A DNA stretch of 5,465 nucleotides, taken from NCBI GenBank assembly GCA_949127645.1, contig CASBQM010000316.1:1-5465 (forward strand). The letters run 5' to 3'. The notes beneath the pieces were generated by a model that was given only the letters and a program-made list of their open reading frames with translations, did no database searches and had not been told where the DNA came from. The position numbers and the translations under genes were made by a program. The stretch is from Synechococcales cyanobacterium PMM_0036 (lineage in GTDB: Bacteria > Cyanobacteriota > Cyanobacteriia > Elainellales > Elainellaceae). Positions 1 through 5,465 of the stretch are shown piece by piece; positions within the stretch are counted from its first letter, which is position 1, and every line of letters starts with the position of its first letter.

Positions 1-375
1 GTCATCTAGCCCAGAGGTGGGATTCTCCCCAAGCGTTACTTTCCGAGTGCCCCTCGGTAGTTGCATTGCTGCAAGTCCTTTTTAAGTTTGGATTGCTCCA
101 AAATTCTGATTCGTCTAGTTCCTATGAATCTTTTACCTACTGCTAGGAGGAAACTAGAGCAATGCAGTAGAACCGCATAGATTCAATTGTCAAGGTTCAG
201 CGTGTCTTTCGACGGCTCGGTTTTTAGACAGGTTGAATACCGTTCCTGTTAGTGAAATTGTATCGTGTCTAGGCTACAAACGAACAAGCTGAATCTGGCT
301 GTTTTCGGGGCATTGCACCCCTCAACAGCAGCGATTGCGGTTCGCTACATCCCACGACTGAAGCCAGTGGGTTTT
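1..375 (+). ncRNA. Structured RNA candidate, ωRNA/HEARO-like in layout
   Basis: This stretch has no recognisable gene but holds many complementary segments that nest into one multibranched RNA. An 8-bp helix (170-177 with 336-343) encloses an 11-bp helix with one mismatch (194-205 with 284-295), which in turn encloses a 5-bp hairpin (228-232 with 245-249). A bulged stem (296-303 with 324-330) capped by GGGG/CCCC (307-310 with 318-321) lies beside it. On the 5' side are hairpins at 43-57 and 61-74 and two competing helices at 114-170. G·U pairs (195-294, 227-250) and a TTTT after the last hairpin favour the + strand. The 5' end may lie upstream of the window. A long branched RNA ending at an IS200/IS605-like hairpin fits a TnpB- or IscB-associated guide RNA (ωRNA, HEARO), but I recognise no conserved ωRNA sequence, so that identity is inference. 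The structure is better supported than the family. Confidence 0.45.
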
Positions 376-378
376 GCT
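345..378 (+). mobile_element. Possible IS200/IS605-type right-end hairpin (remnant)
   Basis: CCCAC (351-355) pairs with GTGGG (367-371) around a loop containing GACTGAAG, flanked by CTACAT on the left and TTTTGC on the right. IS200/IS605-family elements end in subterminal imperfect hairpins rather than inverted repeats, and cyanobacterial copies often show a CCCACGACT-type hairpin near the right end. This copy's stem looks degenerate. No tnpA, tnpB or iscB coding sequence is recognisable to its left inside the window, so it would belong to a non-autonomous copy, a remnant, or an element whose gene lies upstream. The GC stem followed by TTTT could equally be a weak intrinsic terminator for the structured RNA. 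Confidence 0.4.
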
Positions 379-400
379 CCCCTCTCGAACTCTCCCACCC

Positions 401-406
401 TATAAT
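401..406 (+). promoter_or_regulatory. Candidate -10 box for prfB
   Basis: A perfect TATAAT lies 69 bases before the prfB ATG, which would give a leader of roughly 60 bases. There is no good -35: the nearest match, TTGCTC at 374-379, is 21 bp away, too far for a standard sigma-70 promoter. The box sits just outside the putative right end of the mobile element, so that element forms the immediate upstream boundary of the promoter. Confidence 0.45.
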
Positions 407-475
407 GTATCTGCTAGAGTTACCTCAACTCACCCGTCCCTAGAAAACTCCAACCGTAAAACGATCGCTTCATCT

Positions 476-1595
476 ATGCTAGAAACCCTCGACATTAAGC
501 GCGAAGTTGAACTGCTCTCTCATCGCCTGGGTAAAACTCAGGAGTATCTTTGACGTTCCGGCTCTAACCGCAAAAATTCAGGATTTAGAAGAGCAAGCAT
601 CTCAACCTGAATTTTGGAACCATCAAGATATTGCTCAAAAAACGCTGCAAGAGCTAAATGATCTCAAGTTTCATCTAGAGCAGCTCGATCGCTGGCGATC
701 ACGGCTAGAGGATGCCAGAGCCGTGCTGGAACTTTTGGAGCTAGAAGTCGATGAATCCTTGCTCCAAGAAGCTGAATCTGACCTCAGCAGCTTGGGACGC
801 GAACTCGATCAGTGGGAACTACAGCAGCTTTTGTCAGGAATTTATGACCAGGGCGGCGCAGTTTTAACCATCAATGCCGGGGCGGGCGGCACCGATGCCC
901 AAGACTGGACAGAAATGCTGCTGCGTATGTACACCCGCTGGGCAGAACGCCAAGGCTACAAAGTCCAGATGGCAGAAATCTCTGAGGGTGACGAAGCCGG
1001 AATCAAGTCCGTGACGATCGAAATTGAGGGCAAATATGCTTACGGCTACCTCAAAGCCGAGAAAGGCACCCATCGACTCGTGCGAATCTCACCCTTCAAT
1101 GCCAACGACAAGCGCCAAACCAGCTTTGCAGGGGTGGAGATCATGCCCATCCTTGATAACACGATCGATCTGGTGATTCCCGACAAAGATTTAGAGATTA
1201 CCACGACGCGATCGGGCGGCAAAGGCGGACAAAACGTCAACAAGGTGGAAACGGCGGTGTTGATCAAACACATCCCGACCGGGCTTGCCGTCCGCTGCAC
1301 CGAAGAGCGATCGCAGCTTCAGAATAAAGAAAAGGCTTTAGCGCGTCTAAAAGCTAAGCTTTTAGTGATTGCTCAAGAGCAACGCGCCAAAGAAATTGCC
1401 GATATCCGGGGCGACATGGTGGAAGCTGCCTGGGGCAACCAGATTCGCAACTATGTTTTTCACCCTTACCAGCTCGTGAAAGACCTGCGTACGGGCACTG
1501 AAACCACGGCGATCGGCGATGTGATGAATGGCGAAATCGATCTGTTCATCGAAAGCTGTCTGCGTCAGGAAAATCACATGACGGACAGCCCTTAG
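476..1595 (+). CDS. prfB: Peptide chain release factor 2 (RF2), programmed +1 frameshift
   Basis: RF2 recognises UAA and UGA in the ribosomal A site and triggers hydrolysis of the peptidyl-tRNA ester. The true start is ATG 476, giving 25 codons (MLETLDIKREVELLSHRLGK then TQEYL) before an in-frame TGA at 551-553. A +1 slip on CTT (548-550) continues at GAC 552, for a product of 372 residues; E. coli RF2 has 365. After the join, the anticodon-mimic tripeptide SPF falls at residues 205-207 and the catalytic GGQ at 250-252 (Q252), the same numbers as in E. coli, which confirms the start and the shift. The SPF motif distinguishes RF2 from RF1, which carries PxT. An N-terminal helical domain covers about residues 20-110. 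An open frame from TTG 507 avoids the TGA but yields a wrong N-terminus. No Shine-Dalgarno precedes ATG 476, as is common in cyanobacteria. The gene ends in TAG, a codon read by RF1. Confidence 0.96.
540..554 (+). promoter_or_regulatory. prfB programmed +1 ribosomal frameshift site
   Basis: The site is AGGAG (540-544), TAT, CTT (548-550), TGA (551-553), C. It has every element of the RF2 autoregulation signal: an internal Shine-Dalgarno-like sequence three bases before the slippery CTT, a UGA stop, and C as the base after the stop, which makes termination inefficient. E. coli has AGGGGG with the same spacing and the same TATCTTTGAC. When RF2 is scarce, the ribosome pauses at UGA, tRNA-Leu slips from CUU to UUU, and translation continues at GAC. 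When RF2 is plentiful, a 25-residue peptide is released. Confidence 0.95.
1307..1314. repeat. HIP1 octamer
   Basis: This is a complete GCGATCGC palindrome inside prfB. The octamer is strongly over-represented in many cyanobacterial genomes and supports that assignment. Confidence 0.9.
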
Positions 1596-1618
1596 AATCA
1601 CGCTAGCTTTTGTGATTC
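1595..1618. terminator. Inverted repeat across the convergent gene ends, possible weak terminator
   Basis: GAATCAC (1595-1601) and GTGATTC (1612-1618) form a perfect 7-bp stem with a 10-base loop. The repeat begins on the last base of the prfB stop codon, and its loop and right arm cover the stop codon and last codons of the minus-strand gene. Neither strand has a U-tract after the stem, so it is not a canonical intrinsic terminator, but its position between convergent genes suggests a shared transcript-end or 3'-stabilising structure. Confidence 0.35.
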
Positions 1619-2199
1619 ATGGCTTTCAAGAATGCTGATAGCGCTTGATCTTCTCCCGCGTTGACCTCTCGATCGAGCAACGCAATGCCTACCGCTTTAG
1701 AAAGGGCGATCGCCGCCACGTCAGCATCTAGCTCCTCCGTCAGCAGTTCCAAAGACTGCGGCACTTTGGTGGCTGACTTAATGCCCAACAGCATCGGCTC
1801 CTCAAAGCCCAAAGACTGTAACTGAGGGTAAAGCCCTTCCCAATCTACAACATGATCTGGATCGCTCACCTGAACCATGTAAGCCATCAGCCTTTGCAGC
1901 TTTCGCTCTTGTTGTGGGGTGAGGATGTTTGCCTGAGAAGTCTCAGGCAAAGATTCTGATTCTTCCAGATTAGAGAGAATCTGCTCCCAATCATGACCAT
2001 CACAGGCATCAGGCTTGCCCACGGTCAAAGAAAGCTGAATTTGATTAGAGGTAGTACCTAGGTCAGTCACCTTTGCCTGCACGCCCAGAAAGCCGAGCCA
2101 CTGGGCAACCGTAGCAATTAAGGTCGATCGCGTTGCCTGACTATTTGCCAATAATCGCAACTGTGTACGAACCATCGGACGCACAATTTGTGAAAGCAT
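1603..2199 (-). CDS. Conserved-looking unknown protein, 198 residues
   Basis: I do not recognise this protein. With ATG at 2199 it has 198 residues. The frame is open a further 12 codons to a TTG at 2235, but ATG gives the natural start MLSQIVRPMVRTQLRLLANS. No signal peptide or membrane segment is evident, suggesting a cytosolic protein. The N-terminal third (about 1-62) is an amphipathic helix region followed by alternating hydrophobic residues that look like strands. An acidic Ser-rich stretch (about 78-90) acts as a linker. The C-terminal half (93-194) looks all-helical; the segment VAAIALSKAVGIALLDREVN (161-180) followed by AGEDQALSAF resembles the helical repeat of TerB-like proteins, but only weakly. 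It contains one HIP1 site and converges on prfB with a 7-base gap, so it is transcribed separately. The composition matches its neighbours and I see no sign of transfer. It is clearly coding over its full length; its function is unknown. Confidence 0.8.
   Translation of the reverse strand: MLSQIVRPMVRTQLRLLANSQATRSTLIATVAQWLGFLGVQAKVTDLGTTSNQIQLSLTVGKPDACDGHDWEQILSNLEESESLPETSQANILTPQQERKLQRLMAYMVQVSDPDHVVDWEGLYPQLQSLGFEEPMLLGIKSATKVPQSLELLTEELDADVAAIALSKAVGIALLDREVNAGEDQALSAFLKAMNHKS
1706..1713. repeat. HIP1 octamer
   Basis: This is a complete GCGATCGC palindrome inside the minus-strand unknown gene. Confidence 0.9.
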
Positions 2200-2265
2200 A
2201 GCAATATTAGGTGGGAGAACTGGATTGAAAAACAAAAGCCGTAACCTACACCCTAGAATACTGGA

Positions 2266-2273
2266 GCGATCGC
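2266..2273. repeat. HIP1 octamer, intergenic
   Basis: This is a complete GCGATCGC palindrome upstream of the minus-strand unknown gene. It is unlikely to be a specific operator, given how common the motif is in cyanobacteria. Confidence 0.9.
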
Positions 2274-2359
2274 CATTGACAGTTTTGCTACCAGAAGATT
2301 TCGCAATTGCTCTAGATTGTGTCTTCTCAGCAAAAATTTATCCCCGCAGCAAATTTCGG

Positions 2360-2404
2360 CTAGCCTCAATGATTTCTCAATGACTTCTCAATGACTAGCC
2401 TCAA
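2360..2404 (+). repeat. Three-unit 11-bp tandem repeat flanked by direct repeats
   Basis: CTCAATGATTT (2365-2375), CTCAATGACTT (2376-2386) and CTCAATGACTA (2387-2397) follow each other without a gap. The 10-mer CTAGCCTCAA occurs at both edges (2360-2369 and 2395-2404). The 11-bp period is about one helical turn, so a protein binding each CTCAATGA core would sit on one face of the DNA. The array ends about 20 bp before the candidate pilB -10 box, where an activator would be expected. Slippage without function is the alternative. Confidence 0.6.
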
Positions 2405-2412
2405 ACAGAGGC
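2398..2412. promoter_or_regulatory. Small palindrome upstream of the pilB -10 candidate
   Basis: GCCTC (2398-2402) is complementary to GAGGC (2408-2412) with a 5-base spacer. It overlaps the right flank of the tandem repeat and lies where the -35 element of the TACAAT promoter would be. It may be a dimer-binding operator; a chance palindrome cannot be excluded. Confidence 0.3.
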
Positions 2413-2418
2413 ACCGCT

Positions 2419-2424
2419 TACAAT
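2419..2424 (+). promoter_or_regulatory. Candidate -10 box for pilB
   Basis: TACAAT matches the sigma-70 -10 consensus at five of six positions. No TTGACA-like -35 is found 16-18 bp upstream; that space is filled by the palindrome and the end of the tandem repeat, as might be expected of an activator-dependent promoter. The start codon is about 118 bases downstream. Confidence 0.3.
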
Positions 2425-2542
2425 AACCATACCGTTTGCTGCATGACACCCCTTGCCGCCGCATATTCTTATCTAGCCGTGGTAACGTCTGCCTTTGTTT
2501 CTGGGAACAATCTAATTTGTAAGGCAACTTTCTGAATCAGCT

Positions 2543-4543
2543 ATGGCTAACTCCTCGTCTAGACGCGCCCTAGTCGTCCAAAATAACTTTTCCCCCTTCA
2601 GCAACAAGCTGGTTCAGGCTGGCATAGTCAATGTCGAGCAGATGCAGCAAGCGCTGGTTGAGAGCCGCAAAACAGGCAGACCGCTGACGGACGTGCTAGC
2701 AATGATGACGGGTCAGCAATTGCCGCCTGACCTGCTCCGTCAATACAAGAAACAGCAGCTCTTTGAGCTAAAGATTCTCTACGGCGTTGAATCGCTCGAT
2801 CCGGAAATTAGCGAGATTAACGGCAATCAGCTCAATCATCTGATCGAAACGCTTATCCCGGTGGATATCTGCCGTCGATATCGGCTGATTCCGCTCTCTC
2901 GCACTGACACCGATCCGGCATTTGTGCTGGTTGCCATGGTCGATCCAGACGATCTGGCAGCGCAAGATGACCTCAACCGCATCTTGCGTCCTCAAAAACT
3001 AGCGCTCCAGCGGATGGTGATCACCGCAGAAGACTACCAGCGGCTTATTTCTCAGTACCTAGACGACCAGGTTGAACTTCAGAAAGAGGCGGATCAGCAA
3101 GCCAAAGTTGATATTAAGGGCGACATTGAGAACCTGGAATACCTGGAGCTAGAAGAAGAAGGCGAAGATCTAGAGGCAAACCTGGATGCGGCACTCCAGG
3201 ACGCAGATGCCGCGCCGATCGTCGCTTTAGCCAACAAAATTCTAGCTAAGGCGCTCCAGGAAGGCGTATCTGACATCCATATCGAGCCGCAAGAAGAATA
3301 TCTGCGTATCCGTTTCCGCAAAGACGGCGTTCTCCGCGAAGGAATGGAGTCCTTACCCAAGAAGATTATTCCGGCAGTCACGGCTCGCTTCAAGATCATG
3401 GCAAACCTGGATATCGCCGAACGCCGGATGCCCCAAGACGGACGGATTCGCCGCTTATTTGATGCCCGTAAAGTAGATTTTCGGGTTAACACGCTGCCCA
3501 GCCGCTACGGCGAAAAGGTCGTGCTGCGGATTCTAGACAACTCCGCCACCCAACTTGGTCTAGATAAGCTAATCACCGATCCTGAGACTCTGCAAATTGT
3601 TCAAGATATGGTGGCGCGTCCCTTTGGTCTAATCCTGGTGACAGGCCCCACGGGTTCCGGCAAAACCACGACGCTCTATTCAGCGCTGGCAGAACGCAAC
3701 GATCCGGGAGTCAACATCAGTACAGCCGAAGATCCGATCGAATATTCTCTGCCCGGTCTGACGCAGGTACAGGTGATTCGAGAGAAGGGCATGGACTTCG
3801 CCTCGATTCTGCGGGCATTCCTGCGACAAGATCCAGACGTGATTCTAGTAGGTGAAACCCGCGATCGAGAGACAGCTAAAACGGCGATCGAAGCAGCCCT
3901 CACCGGACACCTGGTTTTGACGACGCTACACACCAATGATGCGGCTAGCGCCATTGCCCGTCTGGACGAAATGGGCGTGGAGTCCTTTATGGTGTCTAGC
4001 TCCCTCCTCGGCGTGCTGGCACAGCGACTCATGCGGCGAGTGTGCAGCGAGTGCCGCATCCCCTACTCCCCCACCCTTGAAGAGTTGGGACGCTTCGGGA
4101 TGTCTGCTTCTGGAGAGGCGGAAGTCACTTTCTACAAAGCCAACACCCTGAGCAACGATGAAATTCAGGCTGCAAAAGAGAGTAATTCGCTCTGTTCGAC
4201 CTGCAAAGGAGTGGGCTATAAAGGACGTTCTGGGGTCTATGAAGTGATGCGAGTTACCGAACGACTGCAAACTTTGATTACCGAAGGCGCACCCACCGAG
4301 CGCATCAAGGAAGCAGCCGTGGAAGAAGGCATGAAAACCCTGCTTGCCTATAGCCTTAACTTGGTGCGCCAAGGAGCAACGACTTTAGAGGAAGTGGAGC
4401 GGGTCACGTTTACCGATACAGGACTAGAAGCAGAGCTGAAAGCCAAGCGGAAAACCTCGTTGACCTGCCGCTGCTGTGGTGCAGAGCTAAAGCAAGATTG
4501 GCTAGACTGCCCCTACTGCACAACTCCCCGATTCCAGGATTAG
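2543..4543 (+). CDS. pilB: Type IV pilus assembly ATPase PilB
   Basis: PilB is the hexameric secretion ATPase (GspE/PulE family) on the cytoplasmic side of the inner membrane that powers pilin polymerisation. It has 666 residues, close to cyanobacterial PilB1. An MshEN-like N-terminal region lies at about 20-180; in some relatives this domain binds cyclic di-GMP. An acidic linker (about 184-224) joins it to the motor. The motor contains SDIHIEP (243-249), Walker A GPTGSGKT (368-375, K374), the acidic box AEDPIEY, Walker B RQDPDVILVGE with catalytic E438, and His-box residues H456 and H463. GETRD replaces the more usual GEIRD. C501, C504, C551 and C554 form the family's zinc-binding tetracysteine. 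A second four-cysteine motif (C642, C645, C656, C659) ends the protein. The gene starts at ATG without a Shine-Dalgarno. The pilT gene downstream argues for PilB over a type II secretion GspE. Confidence 0.96.
   Translation: MANSSSRRALVVQNNFSPFSNKLVQAGIVNVEQMQQALVESRKTGRPLTDVLAMMTGQQLPPDLLRQYKKQQLFELKILYGVESLDPEISEINGNQLNHLIETLIPVDICRRYRLIPLSRTDTDPAFVLVAMVDPDDLAAQDDLNRILRPQKLALQRMVITAEDYQRLISQYLDDQVELQKEADQQAKVDIKGDIENLEYLELEEEGEDLEANLDAALQDADAAPIVALANKILAKALQEGVSDIHIEPQEEYLRIRFRKDGVLREGMESLPKKIIPAVTARFKIMANLDIAERRMPQDGRIRRLFDARKVDFRVNTLPSRYGEKVVLRILDNSATQLGLDKLITDPETLQIVQDMVARPFGLILVTGPTGSGKTTTLYSALAERNDPGVNISTAEDPIEYSLPGLTQVQVIREKGMDFASILRAFLRQDPDVILVGETRDRETAKTAIEAALTGHLVLTTLHTNDAASAIARLDEMGVESFMVSSSLLGVLAQRLMRRVCSECRIPYSPTLEELGRFGMSASGEAEVTFYKANTLSNDEIQAAKESNSLCSTCKGVGYKGRSGVYEVMRVTERLQTLITEGAPTERIKEAAVEEGMKTLLAYSLNLVRQGATTLEEVERVTFTDTGLEAELKAKRKTSLTCRCCGAELKQDWLDCPYCTTPRFQD
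4466..4519 (+). other. C-terminal zinc-ribbon-like motif of PilB
   Basis: This segment encodes residues 642-659 with CxxC (C642, C645; C644 is also cysteine) and CxxC (C656, C659) spaced by 10 residues and containing DWLDCPY. It lies beyond the normal end of the secretion-ATPase fold. In Synechocystis the C-terminus of PilB1 is reported to recruit the RNA chaperone Hfq to the pilus base, so this knuckle is a plausible docking site. Zinc binding and Hfq binding here are inference. Confidence 0.6.
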
Positions 4544-4625
4544 CGCTGCCACTAGTCTGCGCCTCCTCGTATTTATTCCAATGTTTATCTATTTCAATCA
4601 AGACCCCGCTTAAGGAGAGAGCAAC
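4544..4625 (+). other. pilB-pilT spacer
   Basis: The 82-base gap has no hairpin followed by a U-run and no convincing promoter, only AT-rich sequence around 4570-4600. Co-transcription of pilB and pilT is therefore the simplest reading. Confidence 0.55.
4612..4617 (+). promoter_or_regulatory. Ribosome binding site of pilT
   Basis: AAGGAG ends 8 bases before ATG 4626, which is ideal spacing. It selects this ATG over the in-frame ATGs at 4632 and 4635. None of the other genes here has such a site. Confidence 0.85.
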
Positions 4626-5465
4626 ATGGAGATGATGATCGAAGACTTGATGGAGCAGCTAATCGAGATGGGTGGCTCCGATTTGCACCTATCAGCAGGT
4701 TTGCCGCCCTACTTCCGAATTAGCGGTCATCTTACCCCGATCGGCGATGAGCCAATGACTTCAGAGCAATGTCAACGGCTAATCTTCAGTATGCTCAACA
4801 ACACGCAGCGGAAGAACCTGGAGCAAAACTGGGAGCTAGACTGTTCCTACGGCGTGAAAGGTCTGGCGCGATTTCGGGTCAACGTTTACAAAGATCGGGG
4901 CACCTATGCTGCCTGTTTACGGGCGCTCAGCTCCAAAATTCCCAATTTTGACAAGCTAGGCTTGCCGGACGTAGTTCGAGAAATGTCTGAGAAGCCCAGA
5001 GGTCTGATTTTGGTGACAGGGCCTACAGGTTCGGGTAAAACTACGACGCTAGCCGCCATGATCGACCTGATCAACCGCACTCGTGCCGAGCATATTCTCA
5101 CCGTCGAAGATCCGATCGAGTTTGTCTATGAACCCGTCAAGAGTCTGATTCATCAGCGTCAGTTGGGCGAAGATACCAAGAGCTTTGCCAACGCGCTAAA
5201 GGCGGCTCTACGGGAAGATCCGGATATTATTCTGGTGGGCGAAATGCGAGATTTGGAAACGATCGCCCTTGCCATCTCAGCCGCTGAGACTGGACACTTA
5301 GTGTTTGGCACGCTGCACACCAGCTCAGCCTCGCAAACCGTTGACCGGATCATTGACGTATTCCCTTCAGAACGACAAACTCAGGTGCGGGTTCAGCTCT
5401 CCAACTCCTTGGTGGCAGTCTTTAGCCAAACGCTGGTTTCCCGCAAAAACCCCAAGCCTAATGAA
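4626..5465 (+). CDS. pilT: Twitching motility (pilus retraction) ATPase PilT, 3' end outside the window
   Basis: PilT is the hexameric ATPase that depolymerises the type IV pilus, needed for twitching and phototactic motility and usually for DNA uptake. The window holds 280 codons, all open; family members are about 345-370 residues, so roughly the last 70-90 are missing, including the C-terminal AIRNLIRE-type motif. The PAS-like N-terminal domain has GGSDLHLSAGLPP at 16-28. The motor has Walker A GPTGSGKT (132-139, K138), the acidic box VEDPIEF (E161, D162), Walker B REDPDIILVGEMRD with catalytic E206, and His-box H224 and H231 in GHLVFGTLHTSSA. GEMRDLET, and the lack of both an MshEN domain and a tetracysteine, mark PilT rather than PilB. 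The start is set by the AAGGAG site. It follows pilB directly; pilC often comes next in cyanobacteria but cannot be seen here. A second open frame at 4769-4951 is a shadow of this gene. Confidence 0.96.
   Translation, partial: MEMMIEDLMEQLIEMGGSDLHLSAGLPPYFRISGHLTPIGDEPMTSEQCQRLIFSMLNNTQRKNLEQNWELDCSYGVKGLARFRVNVYKDRGTYAACLRALSSKIPNFDKLGLPDVVREMSEKPRGLILVTGPTGSGKTTTLAAMIDLINRTRAEHILTVEDPIEFVYEPVKSLIHQRQLGEDTKSFANALKAALREDPDIILVGEMRDLETIALAISAAETGHLVFGTLHTSSASQTVDRIIDVFPSERQTQVRVQLSNSLVAVFSQTLVSRKNPKPNE

Larger units (their letters stand above)
2200..2542. other. Divergent intergenic region between the unknown gene and pilB
   Basis: These 343 bases separate two divergently transcribed genes and should contain both promoters. 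Visible in it are a HIP1 octamer (2266-2273), a three-unit 11-bp tandem repeat (2365-2397) flanked by a 10-bp direct repeat, a 5-bp palindrome (2398-2412) and a possible -10 box TACAAT (2419-2424) for pilB. Positions 2425-2542 would then be a leader of about 110 bases, in which I see no strong fold. No RNA gene or additional ORF is convincing, and no clear promoter is seen for the minus-strand gene. Confidence 0.7.

Noticed and set aside
3..143. Open + strand frame at the left edge, possibly the 3' end of a transposase gene
   Set aside because: The translation resembles no TnpB, IscB or other protein I know and overlaps strong RNA hairpins, so coding is unlikely.
1..375. tmRNA, RNase P RNA, 6S RNA or group II intron
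   Set aside because: There is no tRNA-like TTCGA arm with CCA end, no RNase P conserved core (only a chance GAGGAAA), no rod with central bubble, and no domain V hairpin.
507..551. TTG 507 as the prfB start
   Set aside because: Its first 15 residues do not look like RF2, whereas ATG 476 plus the +1 shift gives an RF2-like N-terminus and exact E. coli motif numbering.
2200..2235. TTG 2235 as the start of the minus-strand unknown gene
   Set aside because: It adds 12 residues with a rarer start codon and no ribosome site. ATG 2199 begins the helical region cleanly.
2276..2281. TTGACA as a pilB -35 element
   Set aside because: No acceptable -10 hexamer lies 16-19 bp downstream, and it is about 260 bases from the start codon.
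3094..4372. Several open frames on the minus strand and one on the plus strand (3936-4151) within pilB
   Set aside because: They are shadows of a clearly coding PilB frame; their translations are low-complexity and have no recognisable motifs.
2543..4543. Type II secretion ATPase GspE instead of PilB
   Set aside because: Adjacent pilT, the cyanobacterial setting and the C-terminal extension all point to the type IV pilus motor.
1..5465. CRISPR array, tRNA or rRNA genes, or a defence system
   Set aside because: No regularly spaced 25-40-base repeats, no tRNA cloverleaf and no rRNA core motifs are visible, and all complete genes have housekeeping or pilus roles apart from one unknown.

Overview
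The window looks like chromosomal DNA of a cyanobacterium, probably a filamentous or Leptolyngbya-like lineage, although the genus is inferred only loosely. It holds three complete copies of the HIP1 octamer GCGATCGC (1307, 1706, 2266) and many partial copies. Most genes lack a Shine-Dalgarno sequence. The PilB and PilT proteins read like the cyanobacterial type IV pilus motors.

Layout. Positions 1-375 have no recognisable gene but carry a dense set of nested RNA helices on the + strand. They end in a hairpin that resembles the right end of an IS200/IS605-type element; I read this as a structured RNA in, or left by, such an element. A TATAAT box follows, then prfB (476-1595), encoding peptide chain release factor 2. 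Its reading frame is broken at codon 26 by an in-frame TGA in the classic autoregulatory +1 frameshift context, so the real gene begins at 476 and not in the downstream open frame. A conserved-looking unknown gene (1603-2199, minus strand) converges on prfB with 7 bases between the stop codons. A 343-base divergent intergenic region (2200-2542) contains an 11-bp-period tandem repeat, a small palindrome and a possible -10 box in front of pilB.

The right half is a pilus motor operon. pilB (2543-4543) encodes the extension ATPase, with an N-terminal MshEN-like domain and an additional C-terminal four-cysteine motif. pilT (from 4626, running off the end of the window) encodes the retraction ATPase. 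They are 82 bases apart with no visible terminator, and pilT has the only strong Shine-Dalgarno sequence in the window. PilB and PilT act in opposition at the inner-membrane base of the type IV pilus, driving extension and retraction for twitching motility and DNA uptake.

The most interesting points are the textbook RF2 frameshift, the undetermined structured RNA at 1-375, and the repeat/palindrome array upstream of pilB. I see no evidence for a wholly new multi-gene system.
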